Origin: Cristatella mucedo | Taxonomy: Eukaryota > Bryozoa > Phylactolaemata > Cristatellidae | Reading direction: 5' to 3' | DNA: 64,000 nt | NCBI GenBank assembly: GCA_009760855.2 | Contig: WPIO01000063.1 | Span: 617,501 to 681,500 of the forward strand | Notes under the pieces: generated by a model | Database searches by the model: none | Told to the model about the DNA's origin: nothing | Seen by the model: the letters and a program-made list of their open reading frames with translations, nothing else | Part shown: in pieces, positions 22,853 through 33,530 of the stretch | Layout of the letters: each line of letters opens with the position of its first letter | How positions within the stretch are numbered: the first letter of the stretch is position 1 | Made by a program: the position numbers and the translations under genes

Positions 22853-23695
22853 GCAATGTAATGTAATGTATCTCCGTCTGTAACTCCACAAAGCTACGAA
22901 GACTATGTGGGTATTACGCAGGAGAGTCTTGAATAGCAAACTCGAAGCCTCAGTGGCTTTCGGTAGCCTACAGACTTCATCTCAGGCAAAAAGAGCAAGT
23001 GGGAAGCATGGCTAGTCAGGAGACCAGTTGAGGTAGTGATTAGCATGGAAGTAGGAGCTCGGGATGACTGGAAAAGATGTTCCATGGTCGGCGGCAGGAG
23101 AGTAGTTGTTGTTGCATAAGAATTGTGGAAGTGAGTGCCACAGTCAAGGACGTGCAGAGCAAAGGCTTCTGTCACCAAGCGCACTTTAAGCGGACGAATG
23201 CAACAGCTAATTTATTGTCCATACAGGACCTGGGGGCACGAGGAGCCTAAAACTGAGGCTGCAGTTCAGCTAGGTATGAAGGAGCCAAGCCGTGGCGGTC
23301 CTTGTGGGTCAGCGTAAGAACTTTGCTCTGTTTCTGTTGATCAACCGGCAGCCATCCAAGCTCTTTCAGCAAAGGAGACACGTGGTCAAACTTCTGGGAT
23401 ATATTAACTAGCCTTCCAGCCATATTCATAGCCAGCTGCAGTGGCTTGGTGGCTTTTTTTGGTAGCCTAGCCAAAAGAGAATTACAATAAACTAGCCTAG
23501 ACAGAACTAAAAAACTAGTTAACTTGTTTGGAAGCCACCGTTGAAGGCAGTTCCTAATCTTATATTGGGAGCTAACGCGATGGATAGCTGTGAAAGCAGT
23601 TATCTGAACTAAGCTTTCAAAATTTAGGCAGCTGTCGAAGACTAAACCTAAATTCCGAGTACAAGGTGGTGGTCGCACAACAGCATCTCCCAGTT
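22853..23695 (-). mobile_element. LINE-B copy, 5'-truncated
   Basis: Minus strand. The CATTA-type 3' end is visible on plus as AATGTAATGTAATGTATCTC. The 3' UTR follows, then the C-terminal ORF2 region with LTSFLVLSRLVYCNSLLARL and HVSPLLKELGWLPVDQQ. This copy keeps the frame across the position where the 10,543-12,372 copy is shifted. Confidence 0.9.
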
Positions 23696-23754
23696 ATGGT
23701 AGCTATATATTGTAAAGCTGTCAATATAATCCTCTAATTTGCGTCCGTTCCTCT

Positions 23755-23975
23755 TAGTAACTTTGCTAGTTCTTCGGGATCTCTCAACAGCTTTTGACTC
23801 AGTTGGCCAACAGATCCTTCTCCACCACCTACAGCTACACACGCCGAGGTGCCACCAGCACAGTGCTAAACTGGCTTAAGTCTGACTTCAATGAGATATT
23901 TCAGAGTGTAGATATTAATGGCTGCCGGCCATCCGGGAAGCTCTTTAAGTACGGGGCACCTCGGGCTCGAGATTA
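23755..23975 (+). mobile_element. LINE-A reverse transcriptase fragment
   Basis: Plus-strand remnant of the RT core. A degenerate DLSTAFDSVGQQILL lies near 23,785, and in a shifted frame STVLNWLKSDFNE, then QSVDINGCRPSGKLFKYGAP. This corresponds to the segment between the first catalytic Asp block and the GVPQGS block. No tail. Confidence 0.72.
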
Positions 23976-24708
23976 TTAGTCGGCTAGCCTTCGAATACCT
24001 TAAAACTTCTTTTCCCGCGGCTTGAAGTTCGTGCCTAGGCCATTTTACGGCCATTTAACGTCTGCTTGCGGGCGTGCCAGTGAATTGCATGGCCTTTGAC
24101 GGTGCGGGTGACTATTCTTTTATGCTTGTTTATGGCCTGGCTCTTTGATGTGTATTTACGGCTGTGTCCTTTGATAAGGATGATTTAAATAAGAGCCGAG
24201 GCAAAAGTGCTCAGGCAGTTGGCTATAGGATGCCGGCTCGAGTGCGGCGGAAGCGTTCGAAATACACCGCCTGCCTCTGAGGCCCTTTGTGAACGTGCAG
24301 AGTTGTGCCGGCGCGCTATTGATTCCGAAATGACGAACTTCGTCGTTACGTCTCTCATTCGTACGCAGGTCGAACTATGTGTCCGCGTCCAGCCTTTTCT
24401 TGAGCTTGGAACAGATCCGCTTTGACGTCCTTTAAAATAGATATGAAAGCGGAACTTTAGAATGGAACTAACTATCTACCCCTCCTAATTTCTTTCAAGA
24501 CGTAGAAATTCTTTGCGTGTAGAATCGGAAGGCCTGCATTTCTCAGCCGTCGTAATGCGCGGCCATGGTCTAAGCGCACTGAAAGGTTTAGTCTGTCCCG
24601 AGCCGCAGAAACCTCGACATGTCGTAGAAACTAGTTGACAGGATTCTTGAGCGGCAGCTCGTCAAAGGTCTCTAACTGCCTGCGCTTCGCTTAGCTGACC
24701 GAATTGTA
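23976..24708. other. No gene recognised
   Basis: Unique-looking sequence; nothing recognised. Confidence 0.4.
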
Positions 24709-24975
24709 AGAGCAGAATTTTTTCAAAGTTGTATGTACCAGAGAAGTGTACAAGATTTACAAGGATTGTTTTACGATAATTGCATAACAACTGTATAAGA
24801 ATATTTCATAAGAATATTTTGTAAGAATTGTATAAGCGAAATTTTCAGTCAAAGCTGTATGCACCTGAGAATTTCATACAAACAATTTTTATACAAACTA
24901 TTTTATAAGAATTCTATAATGAGAATTGTATAAACGGAATTTTCAATCACCTTTATGTACCAGAGAATTTTTTCA
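24709..24975. repeat. Diverged tandem repeat, about 100-120 bp unit
   Basis: The motif AATTTT(T/C)C(A/AGT)-CAAAG(T/C)TGTATG(T/C)ACC-GAGAA appears three times, at about 24,716, 24,838 and 24,938. Between them lie diverged repeats of GTATAAGAATATTT and TATACAAAC. AT-rich, no coding potential. Confidence 0.55.
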
Positions 24976-25059
24976 ATACCTGGATGGCTTTGAGCCTGTG
25001 CTTTGCGAGAGACGATGTAGCGCTACGTCCTTCAGTGTTTTTCAATGGCCTACGAAATT

Positions 25060-25160
25060 TATAATAATAAAAATACACTTGATAAAGCGCCCTCAGAAAA
25101 CTCAATATCTTTCTAGGCGCTTTACATTTGATGTAAAGGAAACACAATCGAAATTTGCCT
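25060..25160 (-). mobile_element. LINE-A 3' tail, very short copy
   Basis: Minus strand: an ATT-type tail and the terminal block only (plus strand CTTGATAAAGCGCCCTCAGA). An extreme 5' truncation. Confidence 0.82.
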
Positions 25161-25976
25161 CATAACTGGGACTTGTTCAAATGCAGCGTACATGCACATG
25201 CGACGGATTGACCGCCTTCGCTAATATTAATTCTACTTATTGCAGCAATCCCGCATGGGTCCGGAACGGCGCTAATTACGGATGCTCTACGTCGAAGACC
25301 GGCGATCTGGTTATGACAAGAGAGGTCTCTCACTCCAATCACTCGGCGCTGTTACTATACAGAGAGCGCTCCGATGGACGAGTGTTAGTGGGTCTGTCGC
25401 GGGCACGGAGCGAACAGCCAAAATGTCTAACAATTTTACAACACTGTTTTATCAAATCCTTGAATTAGATGGTCCTGAATAGACGCTATAGAGAGCACTC
25501 GTTAATCGATAATTATAACTCGTAAACTCGGTACTCTTTATTAAGAGAAGTACGCAAGCTTTGGTTAGCAGAAAGCAACAGCGATAACTGCATTCAGTCT
25601 TGAACTTATTGTAGATTAACACAGTTAATTACTGTCTTTTCATCTCATTGACACATTTTTTCGGCCCTCATCAATCACATAGAAACGCACATTGCTCTGG
25701 ATAAATATAGCGATCATTTAACATCTGACTGAAATGCTGTATCGAATACAAAGCGCGGAACTCAAGGCTATTGTTCTTTCAACGAGCCTGTACCTTTTTG
25801 ATCAACAGCACTTGCAAGGCCACTGTATCTTTGCCAGTGAGCACGGTCATACAAATTACCATGGTTTCTTTCACACACATATACACACCAACAGCCATGG
25901 CATTCGCTCCAAAGTTTCAGCTTTCTCCTCATTCAATCCACTTTATCTCACGCAACTTTACAATAATGACAGAAAT
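25161..25976. other. No gene recognised
   Basis: Unique-looking sequence; a 95-residue featureless frame lies at 25,181-25,468. Nothing recognised. Confidence 0.4.
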
Positions 25977-26830
25977 AGTTATTATTATAAAACATTTGTA
26001 TAGCATCCTAAGAGAGCTAAATCTCTTTCTATGCACTTTACATAAGCTCGAAAAAAGCGTGTCAATACGGATGGTTACAACTGCATATTAACGCATAAGC
26101 ATATACAAGAAAATTCACACCAACCCAGCAAATGCTGTGAAGAACATATGCATTTGTTTACTTCTTTCAATTGCATTTCCCCTTGCAGCAAATGTAAAGT
26201 GCCTAGAAAGAGATTGAGTTCTCTGAGGGCGCTTTATCAAGTGCATTGTTATTATTATCATTATTATTATGAAAGGGATTTGGTGACATCAGTCCGTAGT
26301 GAGTTCCGGGCTTTGGGAGCATACGAACTAAAGTCGCGGTCTCTAAAGGATTAGGGGCGGGTTCGAGGCACATCTACACGACTAGAATGAGAAGAGCGGG
26401 TAGTGCGATGCCTCGTTTGATTCGGAAGTAGTGCGGACAGGTAGGCTGGAGCAAGACAATAACGGGACCGAAGAGTGAGTGACAAAACATTTAACTCATT
26501 ACGCTTCGTGGTGGGGGTCAGTGCAGGTTGGTGAGACGCAGTGTAATGAGGCAATTGCTACATTCATGATTGAGCTGCCTAGCTTCAGAGTTTTGCACCA
26601 ACTATAAGTGGCTGATTGCACAGGCCTTAAGACCTGCAAGTCGTGAGTTACAAAACTCGAAATGGTATGCCGCAAATGCGTGGACCAACTTAAATGTGGT
26701 ATACCTGTCTAAGCAGGCCCGAACTTTTGCAACTATATTTATATATATATTTATATTTGCGAACTATATCACGAAGCTGCAGGTGGGCAGCCTTGACTGT
26801 GGAGCTCATGTGGTCATCTAGTGAAAAGTC
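25977..26830 (-). mobile_element. LINE-A copy interrupted by a second LINE-A tail
   Basis: Minus strand: tail (subfamily ending in TGCTATACAAATG), degenerate 3' UTR to about 26,167, then after an interruption the C-terminal ORF2 region to about 26,830. The interruption at 26,168-26,270 is a plus-strand LINE-A tail. The break falls in the pyrimidine-rich stretch of the family 3' UTR. Confidence 0.8.
26168..26270 (+). mobile_element. Nested LINE-A 3' tail (opposite orientation)
   Basis: A plus-strand tail block, AAATGTAAAGTGCCTAGAAA, ending in ATT repeats and lying inside the minus-strand copy at 25,977-26,830. Confidence 0.8.
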
Positions 26831-26984
26831 GGATTGAGGAATAGGTTTTCCAATTCACATGTAGTACTACATTTTTTCATAGCTAGCAATTTGGTTGTAT
26901 CGTCATTCAATCGAAAAAATTTGCAGCCATCCGTAAGCGTGAATGTCAGTAATTCATGCAGCAAGGAAGTTTCCAAAGCTGGAC

Positions 26985-27260
26985 GTGCTGCTATGAAGGA
27001 AGCATGTCAATCGGTTAGAAATAACATGCACGTAGTCAGCATGTTTATGTACACTGAGGACAATTTACATGGAGTCAGCAAATGTCGAGAGTGAACTCCA
27101 GGCTTTGCAGGCATATGAACTAAAGGCACTGCCTCTAAAGGATTTGAAGTTGGTTATGAGCTCAGATAAAAAAAAGACTCTATTCCGATGACCAAAGAGC
27201 GGGTCGTGCGATACCTATACTGATTCATCAGCAGGCACTCCTATTAGTCGTTCGCATCAG
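26985..27260 (-). mobile_element. LINE-A fragment, degenerate
   Basis: Minus-strand remnant of the 3' UTR and adjacent C-terminal coding region (plus strand GAACTCCAGGCTTTGCAGGC and CTAAAGGATTTGAAGTTGG). Confidence 0.65.
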
Positions 27261-27639
27261 AAATTGAAGGTACCTCTAGGTATCTGCATTTTCTGGTAAC
27301 CCTACAACCGATCGATCACAAGACACCACCGACAGAGGCGTGTCGGCCAATTGTCCAAGCAGAAGCAGGCTCCCAGTTTGTTTCTATGTCAGCTCGCGTT
27401 CTTATCATGGTAAGAGTGCATTCACAGAAATTGCTGCCATGTGTACTAGCAGCTAACTTGAAAATTAGCCAATGATATATAGGCGTAAAAGGCCGAATTG
27501 TATCTTTTCTGGCCGACACTCAAAACTGCAAACTGAAAAAGCAGATTTGCCTGGACTCTGTATCTAAAGAAATGTATGAAATTTCCTCCTGAAAACATGG
27601 CTGATGGATGTCCTTGCATAGACACACGTGCACTTTGTT

Positions 27640-29340
27640 CATAATGATAATAATACATTTGATATAGCGCTCTCAGAAAACTCAATCTCTTTCTAGGCAC
27701 TTTACATTTACTGCAAAGGAAGCACGATCGAATGATTAGTGGTAGTATGCTCAATTACAACAAGCATAACATGGTTAGGGGGTGACATATACAGGGTCAG
27801 CATAACAATAATAATAATAATACACCTGATAAAGCGCCCTCAGAGAACTCAATCAGTTTCTAGGCGCTTTACATTTGCTGCAAAGGGAAACGCGATTGAA
27901 TGGTGAGTAATATCATGCTTGATAAACAACATGAATAACACGGTTAGGGGTGACATGCACAAGGTTAGCATGCAAGTGTGGTTAGTGGGGCAGCATGCAC
28001 AGTGTCAGCATGCGTAAAGCACATCAAGGACGAATCACAGGGACCTACCAAATGCTGTCCTAAATAGGTGTGTTTTTTAAGTTCTTTTTTAATGCGGTCA
28101 AGTCAGGGGATGTTCTGACGCAAGTCGGGAGTGAGTTCCAGGCTTTGGGAGCATACAAACTAAATGAACGGTTTCCAAAGGATTTGAGGTTTGTACGAGG
28201 TAGTGGTAAACTATTCGATTCCGAAAATCGGGTGGTACGATGGTTGGCATGGTGGGGGAGTAGATCTGAGAGACAGGCTGGAGCCAAAGAATGAAGTGAC
28301 CTAAAAGTGAGCGACAAAACTTTGAAGTCGATCCGTTGCTTGACTGGAAGCCAGTGTAGGTCGGCGAGAAGTGGTGTGATGTAGCAACTGCGACTTTCAC
28401 GACAGACAAGCCTAGCTGCAGGATTTTGCACCAGCTGTAAGCGCCTGATTGCACATACCGGTAGGGCAGCAAGCAGAGAGTTACAGAAGTCAAGATGGGA
28501 TGTCACATGCAAATAAGATTAGTGGCAACACGAATAGTGTCAGCATGCATAAGCACATAAAGGGCGAATCACATGAAACCCCTAAATGCTGTGATAAATA
28601 GATGCGTTTTTAGTTTCTTTTTAAATGTGGTCAATTCAGGGGATGCCGTGACGCGAGTCAGAAGTGAGTTTCGGGCTTGGAAGCATACGAATTAAAGGCA
28701 TGGTCTCCTAAGAATTTGAGGTTCGTACGAGGTATAAATAAACGATTAGATTCTGAAAAGCAAGTGCTAATATGTGAGTGCTATTATGCTTAGTCTGGTG
28801 GGGGAGTGGCTCTGATAGGTAGGCGGGAGCCAAATAATGAAGGGATCTAAAAGTGAGTGACAAAACCTTGAAGTCGATGCGTTGCTTGACTGAGAGCCAG
28901 TGCAAGTCGGCGAAAAGTGCTGCGATATGACAACTGCTAGGCTCCCGAAAGGCAAGCCTAGCTGCAGAGTTTTGCACCAGCTGTATTCGCCTGATTGCAC
29001 AGGCCGGCAGACCAGCAAGCAGTGAGTTACAGAAGTCAAGACATGATGTCACAAATGCATGGACCAATTTAGATGTGGTATCCCTGTCTAAACAAGTCCG
29101 AATTTTAGCATTATGTAGCAAAGTAGGCAGACTTGACTGTGGAGCTAATGTGGCCGTCTAATGAAAGGTCACTTTGGAACAGAACACCTAGATTTTGAGC
29201 AGGTTCAATACGCAGGGCCGAGTGTGAGCCTAAACCTTTCCAATTCTGAATCAGACTTGGTTTATTGGGCTGGCTACTATGACAGCCGATCCATACTGCT
29301 TCATACCACTTAATCGAGGAGGCCAAATCAATCACTTAAC
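27640..29340 (-). mobile_element. Older LINE-A copy split by a younger one
   Basis: The older minus-strand copy consists of 27,640-27,803 (tail and 3' UTR up to GGGTCAGCAT) and 28,507-29,340 (3' UTR from GCAAATAAGATTAG, then the C-terminal ORF2 region with TSCLDFCNSLLAGLPACAIRR, HWLSVKQRIDFKVL and upstream NLGVLFQSDLSLDGHISSTV). The two parts join in the family order once the copy at 27,804-28,506 is removed. Confidence 0.88.
27804..28506 (-). mobile_element. Younger LINE-A copy, nested, best-preserved C-terminal ORF2
   Basis: Minus strand: AAT repeats on plus (ATT tail), full 3' UTR and a 150-residue open C-terminal segment (28,060-28,512). Motifs are LDFCNSLLAALPVCAIRRL, HWLPVKQRIDFKVLSLTFRS and TNLKSFGNRSFSLYAPKAWN. 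Its reading frame is intact, unlike the host copy, which fits its younger age. Truncated upstream of LDFCN. Confidence 0.92.
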
Positions 29341-29367
29341 GGAAAGCGAACGACTGGCCCTCGATCT

Positions 29368-29684
29368 TAGCCTAGGCTCAGAGCCCCCAGGTGGCTCTGG
29401 ACCATGGTTCAACTGACCGAAGAATCGTCATTTAGACGATGCAATGCCCTTCACAAACTCAGGTCGAGGGTTCGAGTCCTGCAGTAGGCAGTTCCTTATT
29501 GTCCTCTTGGAAGCGTTACCGCTAAGGTTTTTATGTTGCTGTATAAATGAGCCTGTTGAATCAGCTGATCTTTTCTTTTTTAAATTTTAGGCATCTGAGC
29601 TTGTTGATTGCATCGTCTAAATGAAGATTCTTCGGTCAGTTGAACCATGGTCCAGAGCCACCTGGGGGCTCTGAGCCTCGGCTA
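29368..29684. repeat. Inverted repeat, 77-bp arms around a SINE fragment
   Basis: The left arm 29,368-29,444 and right arm 29,608-29,684 are reverse complements with only about two mismatches. Both outer ends are TAGCC/GGCTA. The 163-bp interior holds a tRNA-like B box (GGGTTCGAGTCC) and a SINE family 1 body (GAGCCTGTTGAATCAGCTGA). It could be a foldback or MITE-type DNA transposon with a TA target, carrying a later SINE insertion, or an inverted duplication. Confidence 0.9.
29445..29590 (+). mobile_element. SINE family 1 fragment inside the inverted repeat
   Basis: It carries the B box GGGTTCGAGTCCTGCAGTAG, then a diverged body and the 3' end GAGCCTGTTGAATCAGCTGA. The A-box half is not clear; it would fall in or next to the left arm. 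Confidence 0.6.
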
Positions 29685-29846
29685 CTGCTTGCGTAGGTAG
29701 CTAGCAGAAGAATCTCACTTCGAGAAAGACAGAAGACGTTATCATCGTTTTTCCTTATAAAAGAAAAGCTTGAAGTGCTCGCGTTAGACATATTTTTATG
29801 GCTGCACACAAGAGCCAATCGCTTCCTTCCACCGCGTTCAGCAGCC

Positions 29847-29904
29847 CAGCTCAGCCGTGACGTCACTAAACACTAAATGACAGCTCAGCCGTGACGTCAC
29901 TAAA
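29847..29904. promoter_or_regulatory. Two CRE palindromes in a 34-bp direct repeat
   Basis: The 24-base segment beginning CAGCTCAGCCGTGACGTCAC occurs at 29,847-29,870 and 29,881-29,904. Each copy holds the perfect palindrome TGACGTCA (29,858-29,865 and 29,892-29,899), the consensus CREB/ATF site. No gene start is visible nearby, so a regulatory role is only a possibility. Confidence 0.35.
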
Positions 29905-30348
29905 TGAGCCGGAGGCTTCGACTGCAAACACTCGTGGCTAGCACACCTCGAGCAGGACATCACTGACATGCTCAACACAGTGAAAAAGTCGGTCAGCTCT
30001 CGACATCAACGACGACAGAATTCGAATGGGTAGATCGAGTTTTACTCATGTTTGAGTTCTACTTCGCTCAACAATACAACTAAGTCAGCTTGCTGGGTTC
30101 CGGAGATGCTAATTCAACCGAATCAAGATATGAATTAACCACTGGGAGCCATATCGCAGCTACGTGCTCACTACTCCGCTCAGTCACAGAGTGCAACCTA
30201 ACCATGTTGATCTACCAGCTGCAGTTGCTTCGGCTATGTGCTGGCCACAGGAGCAGAAAGGGGGTGCCGGATCTCGGCCTCCCCTGGACCTAACCGGTAT
30301 GTTGTGTCGGGCAGCTTGCTGTCCCACATGTCTCTCTTCACGGGTTTG
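29905..30348. other. No gene recognised
   Basis: Unique-looking sequence; nothing recognised. Confidence 0.4.
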
Positions 30349-30660
30349 GCCCAGTGGTTTAGGTGGTCACGTCAAACCAAGGTCAAAGTAAATGCATATA
30401 ATAATAATACATTTGCTATAACGCCCTCAGAGAACTCGATCTCTTTCTAGGCACTTGACATTTGCTGCAAAGGAAGCATGATCGAATGGTTAGTGGTAGC
30501 ATGCTCGATGACAAGTATAATATGGTTAGGGGTGACATGCACAGGGTATATGACGACCTAGGTCATGGGCTCGAGCCCCGTGGCATCTGTGAAGATTATT
30601 AGAATAGAGCTTAAGTTATCTTAGAGTGCTATACCAATGAATTATACTTTTGTATGTTAA
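30349..30660 (+). mobile_element. SINE family 2 split by a LINE-A tail
   Basis: The SINE head part TTTGGCCCAGTGGTTTAGGT lies at 30,349-30,385. The B-box part GGGCTCGAGCCCCGTGGCAT and tail follow at about 30,547-30,660. A minus-strand LINE-A tail lies between them. Confidence 0.6.
30399..30546 (-). mobile_element. LINE-A 3' tail nested in SINE family 2
   Basis: Minus strand: AAT repeats on plus, terminal block and part of the 3' UTR (TATGGTTAGGGGTGACATGC). It separates the A-box and B-box parts of a SINE. Confidence 0.8.
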
Positions 30661-31602
30661 TCTTTTGTACGCTCGGCTGTCTCTAGCAAGGTCTGACCGC
30701 CTCCTTTGCTTAGTTCTGCTAACATTTATTACTGCAGGCCTGTCATTTATTGTACTGTATGAGTAAGAACTATCAATGAAGAGGCAAAGCAAATGGGTCA
30801 AGCATGTATTGCACCTGATTTGAAGCCTGCATGTCTGAGCAAGAAATGTATTCAGAAAGCAACCGAAGTCGTGCTGTGCACAATCACAGCCGCACTCTGA
30901 TCGCCAGATTGCACAATGCTACTCGCATCGTCCTCTGAATCATGAATGGCGCAGCCCAGCACAGCACCACTATGGACTGCAGAGTATTAGGGCCACACTC
31001 ATACTGGCCGGCGTTACACTCATGGCGAGTAGACCAGTTGAACGAAGAGCCATGCAAATCCCAAGATGTGGCTTGGAACTTGGAGAAGAAAGGTGATTTT
31101 CAAGAATCGGCAGCTGCACCTTGAATAGTAACCACAATGGCGCGAGGACCTAAAACGGTGGCAAAAGGCATGTGACACTATTGCACTTCGATCAGGCATG
31201 CAAGCAAGCCAGCTGCCGACGACACGGGTAGGTTTCGCGAAATCTGTGTGAGCACCCATCGAGGTTGTACTTACCTCCCGAGTTTCGGTGCTCGCACAGC
31301 CAAATGCCTTGCCACTGTCCCAGGTTGAAACGGCCGTCTGTTATCGGCAGGGAGATGCTACTGCCCATCAGGCTTGCCTTGACGTGTGCCGGCTGCAATC
31401 ATCATGACAGCGGCTTAGGAGACGAGCCACCAAGCCCACAGGGCACGCTCTGATCTTGCTAGCCATGCATCTCCACACATCCTGCTGCAGCAGCAACTTT
31501 AGACAAACGAATCAAGTCACGGTGGGCTGTTAGGGTCAGAGGGGGGCTAGGGTCAGGACATACCATCACGAACAAGTATATATAGCAGCACAGAGGGGAC
31601 CA
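30661..31602. other. No gene recognised
   Basis: Unique-looking sequence; only short featureless frames. Confidence 0.4.
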
Positions 31603-31800
31603 GCATATCTAAAGCGCCCAGAAAGAGATTTAGCTCTCTTGAGCCACTATACAAATGTTTCCTTATTTTATTTATTCTTAATATTAATATTATCATTACT
31701 AGCCTGATCTACTCGGAGTGAAAGTCAATACAGCTCTTCTACTACTGTAAATGAGGCTATTGAATCAACTGATCATTACTTGGTTTTTACTTTATTGTGT
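31603..31800 (+). mobile_element. SINE tails (family 2-like, then family 1-like)
   Basis: At 31,603-31,680 a tail reads CTAAAGCGCCCAGAAAGAGA and then CACTATACAAATG, intermediate between LINE-A and SINE family 2. At about 31,722-31,800 the family 1 3' end ATGAGGCTATTGAATCAACT follows. Heads are missing. Confidence 0.5.
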
Positions 31801-32194
31801 TCAATTTCAAGTAACAAACCATGCCGCTAGCAAGAGTCAAGAAAACACACTGAACCTGTAACATAAACCACTTCTTTAACGGGTGATCCAATAATACTAA
31901 CCAGTTTTAAAGACTCAGTCATGCAATGCATTCTTAGTCACCATAAAAGCAAACTATGCCCCTTTATAAATAGTTGCACTGGTCTTTACAGATTCAGTAT
32001 CCTCGCGGAACTGACACGGCACGTGTTACGACTAGATAGCATTCACAGCGCTCAGTGATAACAAGGACAGCTTCTGCAAATGCACTCACTAGCAGCTGTC
32101 AAACTCTACAACTGCAAAAAAAGGTCTGCATCATCAATATGAAGAGAACTACCTTTATGCATGATGAAGATACATGCATAAAATGTCATCACGC

Positions 32195-32328
32195 GCCCTA
32201 AATTGGCACAGGGGTTAAGGTGCTCGCCTTTGACGACCAAAGTTGTGGGCTCGAGCCCATCTCCATCTGTGAAGCACCTGGATAGAGATCCAGTCTCTTA
32301 TGGTGTTATACAATAGATTATATTAATG
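32195..32328 (+). mobile_element. tRNA-derived SINE, family 2
   Basis: Plus strand: A-box-like TTGGCACAGGGGTTAAGGTG, B box GGGCTCGAGCCC, then the tail CTGTGAAGCACCTGGATAGA and TGTTATACAA. The tail matches LINE-A (see findings). Head and tail are complete; the copy ends in a short AT-rich stretch. Confidence 0.82.
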
Positions 32329-33302
32329 TGATCACGTGCACCACACACATTGCAGACCATGTCCGGTGCATTATGAAGTCGCTTGCTCTGGTGAGCAGTA
32401 AAGACTCAATAATCTTTCTGCTTATCCAACAAAACATGCTTCACTTCAACTGACTTTGGAAATACAAGATACCTAAGAATCTGTGACAAATAAAAGCAGA
32501 AGCTCAAATATAATCTATGTCGCATATCTCAGTCAAGAAGCAATACATTTAGCAAAGGTACAGAAATTAGTGTTACGCTAACTGCTAACACAGTATACCG
32601 TGATGCAAAGGTGACTCCAACAACTCGGAAGAAGAGTCTTACACATTCTGAAACGACCTTAATGAATCGAGCCTGAACAGGAGAAAAATAAGAAGGAAAG
32701 TGAAGTATTTTTATCGCAACCACCGAGCCTGCTTCAGCAGGGAGCTAATTGGTGGTCTGCTTGAGCTTTGCTCTATGCAGTGAAAGTTGTCATGCATTCG
32801 GTTCTGAAACCGTATTCTCCTCCATTCGGTCCCGACCCACAACCTTCTCCATTCGGTCCTTGCCTACTCCATTTGGCTGAGCATTCAACTACAAGTAAAC
32901 TACCTATTGAATAGGCAGAGAAAAAAGCCCAAAGTCCAGGCACCTGCTGTTCACTGGCTGATGCACTTTGGCAGTCAAACTTGAGTCCTCACCAGCTCAT
33001 CACGAAGACGACCCATGCGACAAGCAACACTGCCTACCTCATCCAAGGCGACAGAAGCTACTGGAAATCGATTGCACGAATGTGCTGGAGTCCCAATGCA
33101 GGAGCAATCATCTTGAGGCAACCTGTATTCGGCCATTCAGGAGTGAATCGGTAAATCGCTGCCGTTGACCTTCGAGTCGTAGAGCTATCCCCTACTTGCC
33201 TGGACCACAATATTAGTCAAGCAGCATACATTTACATGGTCCCGATAGCCGACCAATGCAGGTGCAATGGTTGAATCTCGGCACACACGCATTCGCTCAT
33301 GC
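32329..33302. other. No gene recognised
   Basis: Unique-looking, gene-free sequence. A CATTCGGT-type block is loosely repeated three times near 32,795-32,880. Confidence 0.4.
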
Positions 33303-33349
33303 GTGCCCACACGCACGCATGCACGCACGGGCGCACGCACGCACGCGCG
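33303..33349. repeat. (CGCA)n-like simple repeat
   Basis: Imperfect ACGC/GCAC units over about 47 bases. Confidence 0.85.
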
Positions 33350-33364
33350 AGCTCGCTCATACAT

Positions 33365-33530
33365 ATAATTCGTTTGTATAGCATCCGAAGGGAACTTAAT
33401 TTCTATCTAGGTGCTTTAAATATGCCTCAGGGCTCGACCGCGGAGTTCAAATTCCACGACCTCAGTGGTCAAAGGTGAGCACATTACTCCCCTCCCCCAC
33501 CAAACCAAGACAGAGTAAAGTTAAACCAAG
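33365..33530 (-). mobile_element. SINE family 2, minus strand
   Basis: The reverse complement shows a head with CTTTGACCACTGAGGTCGTG, a degraded B box, and a tail AAAGCACCTAGATAGAAATT followed by GCTATACAAACGAAT. The tail lies between the LINE-A and SINE family 2 versions. Confidence 0.65.
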
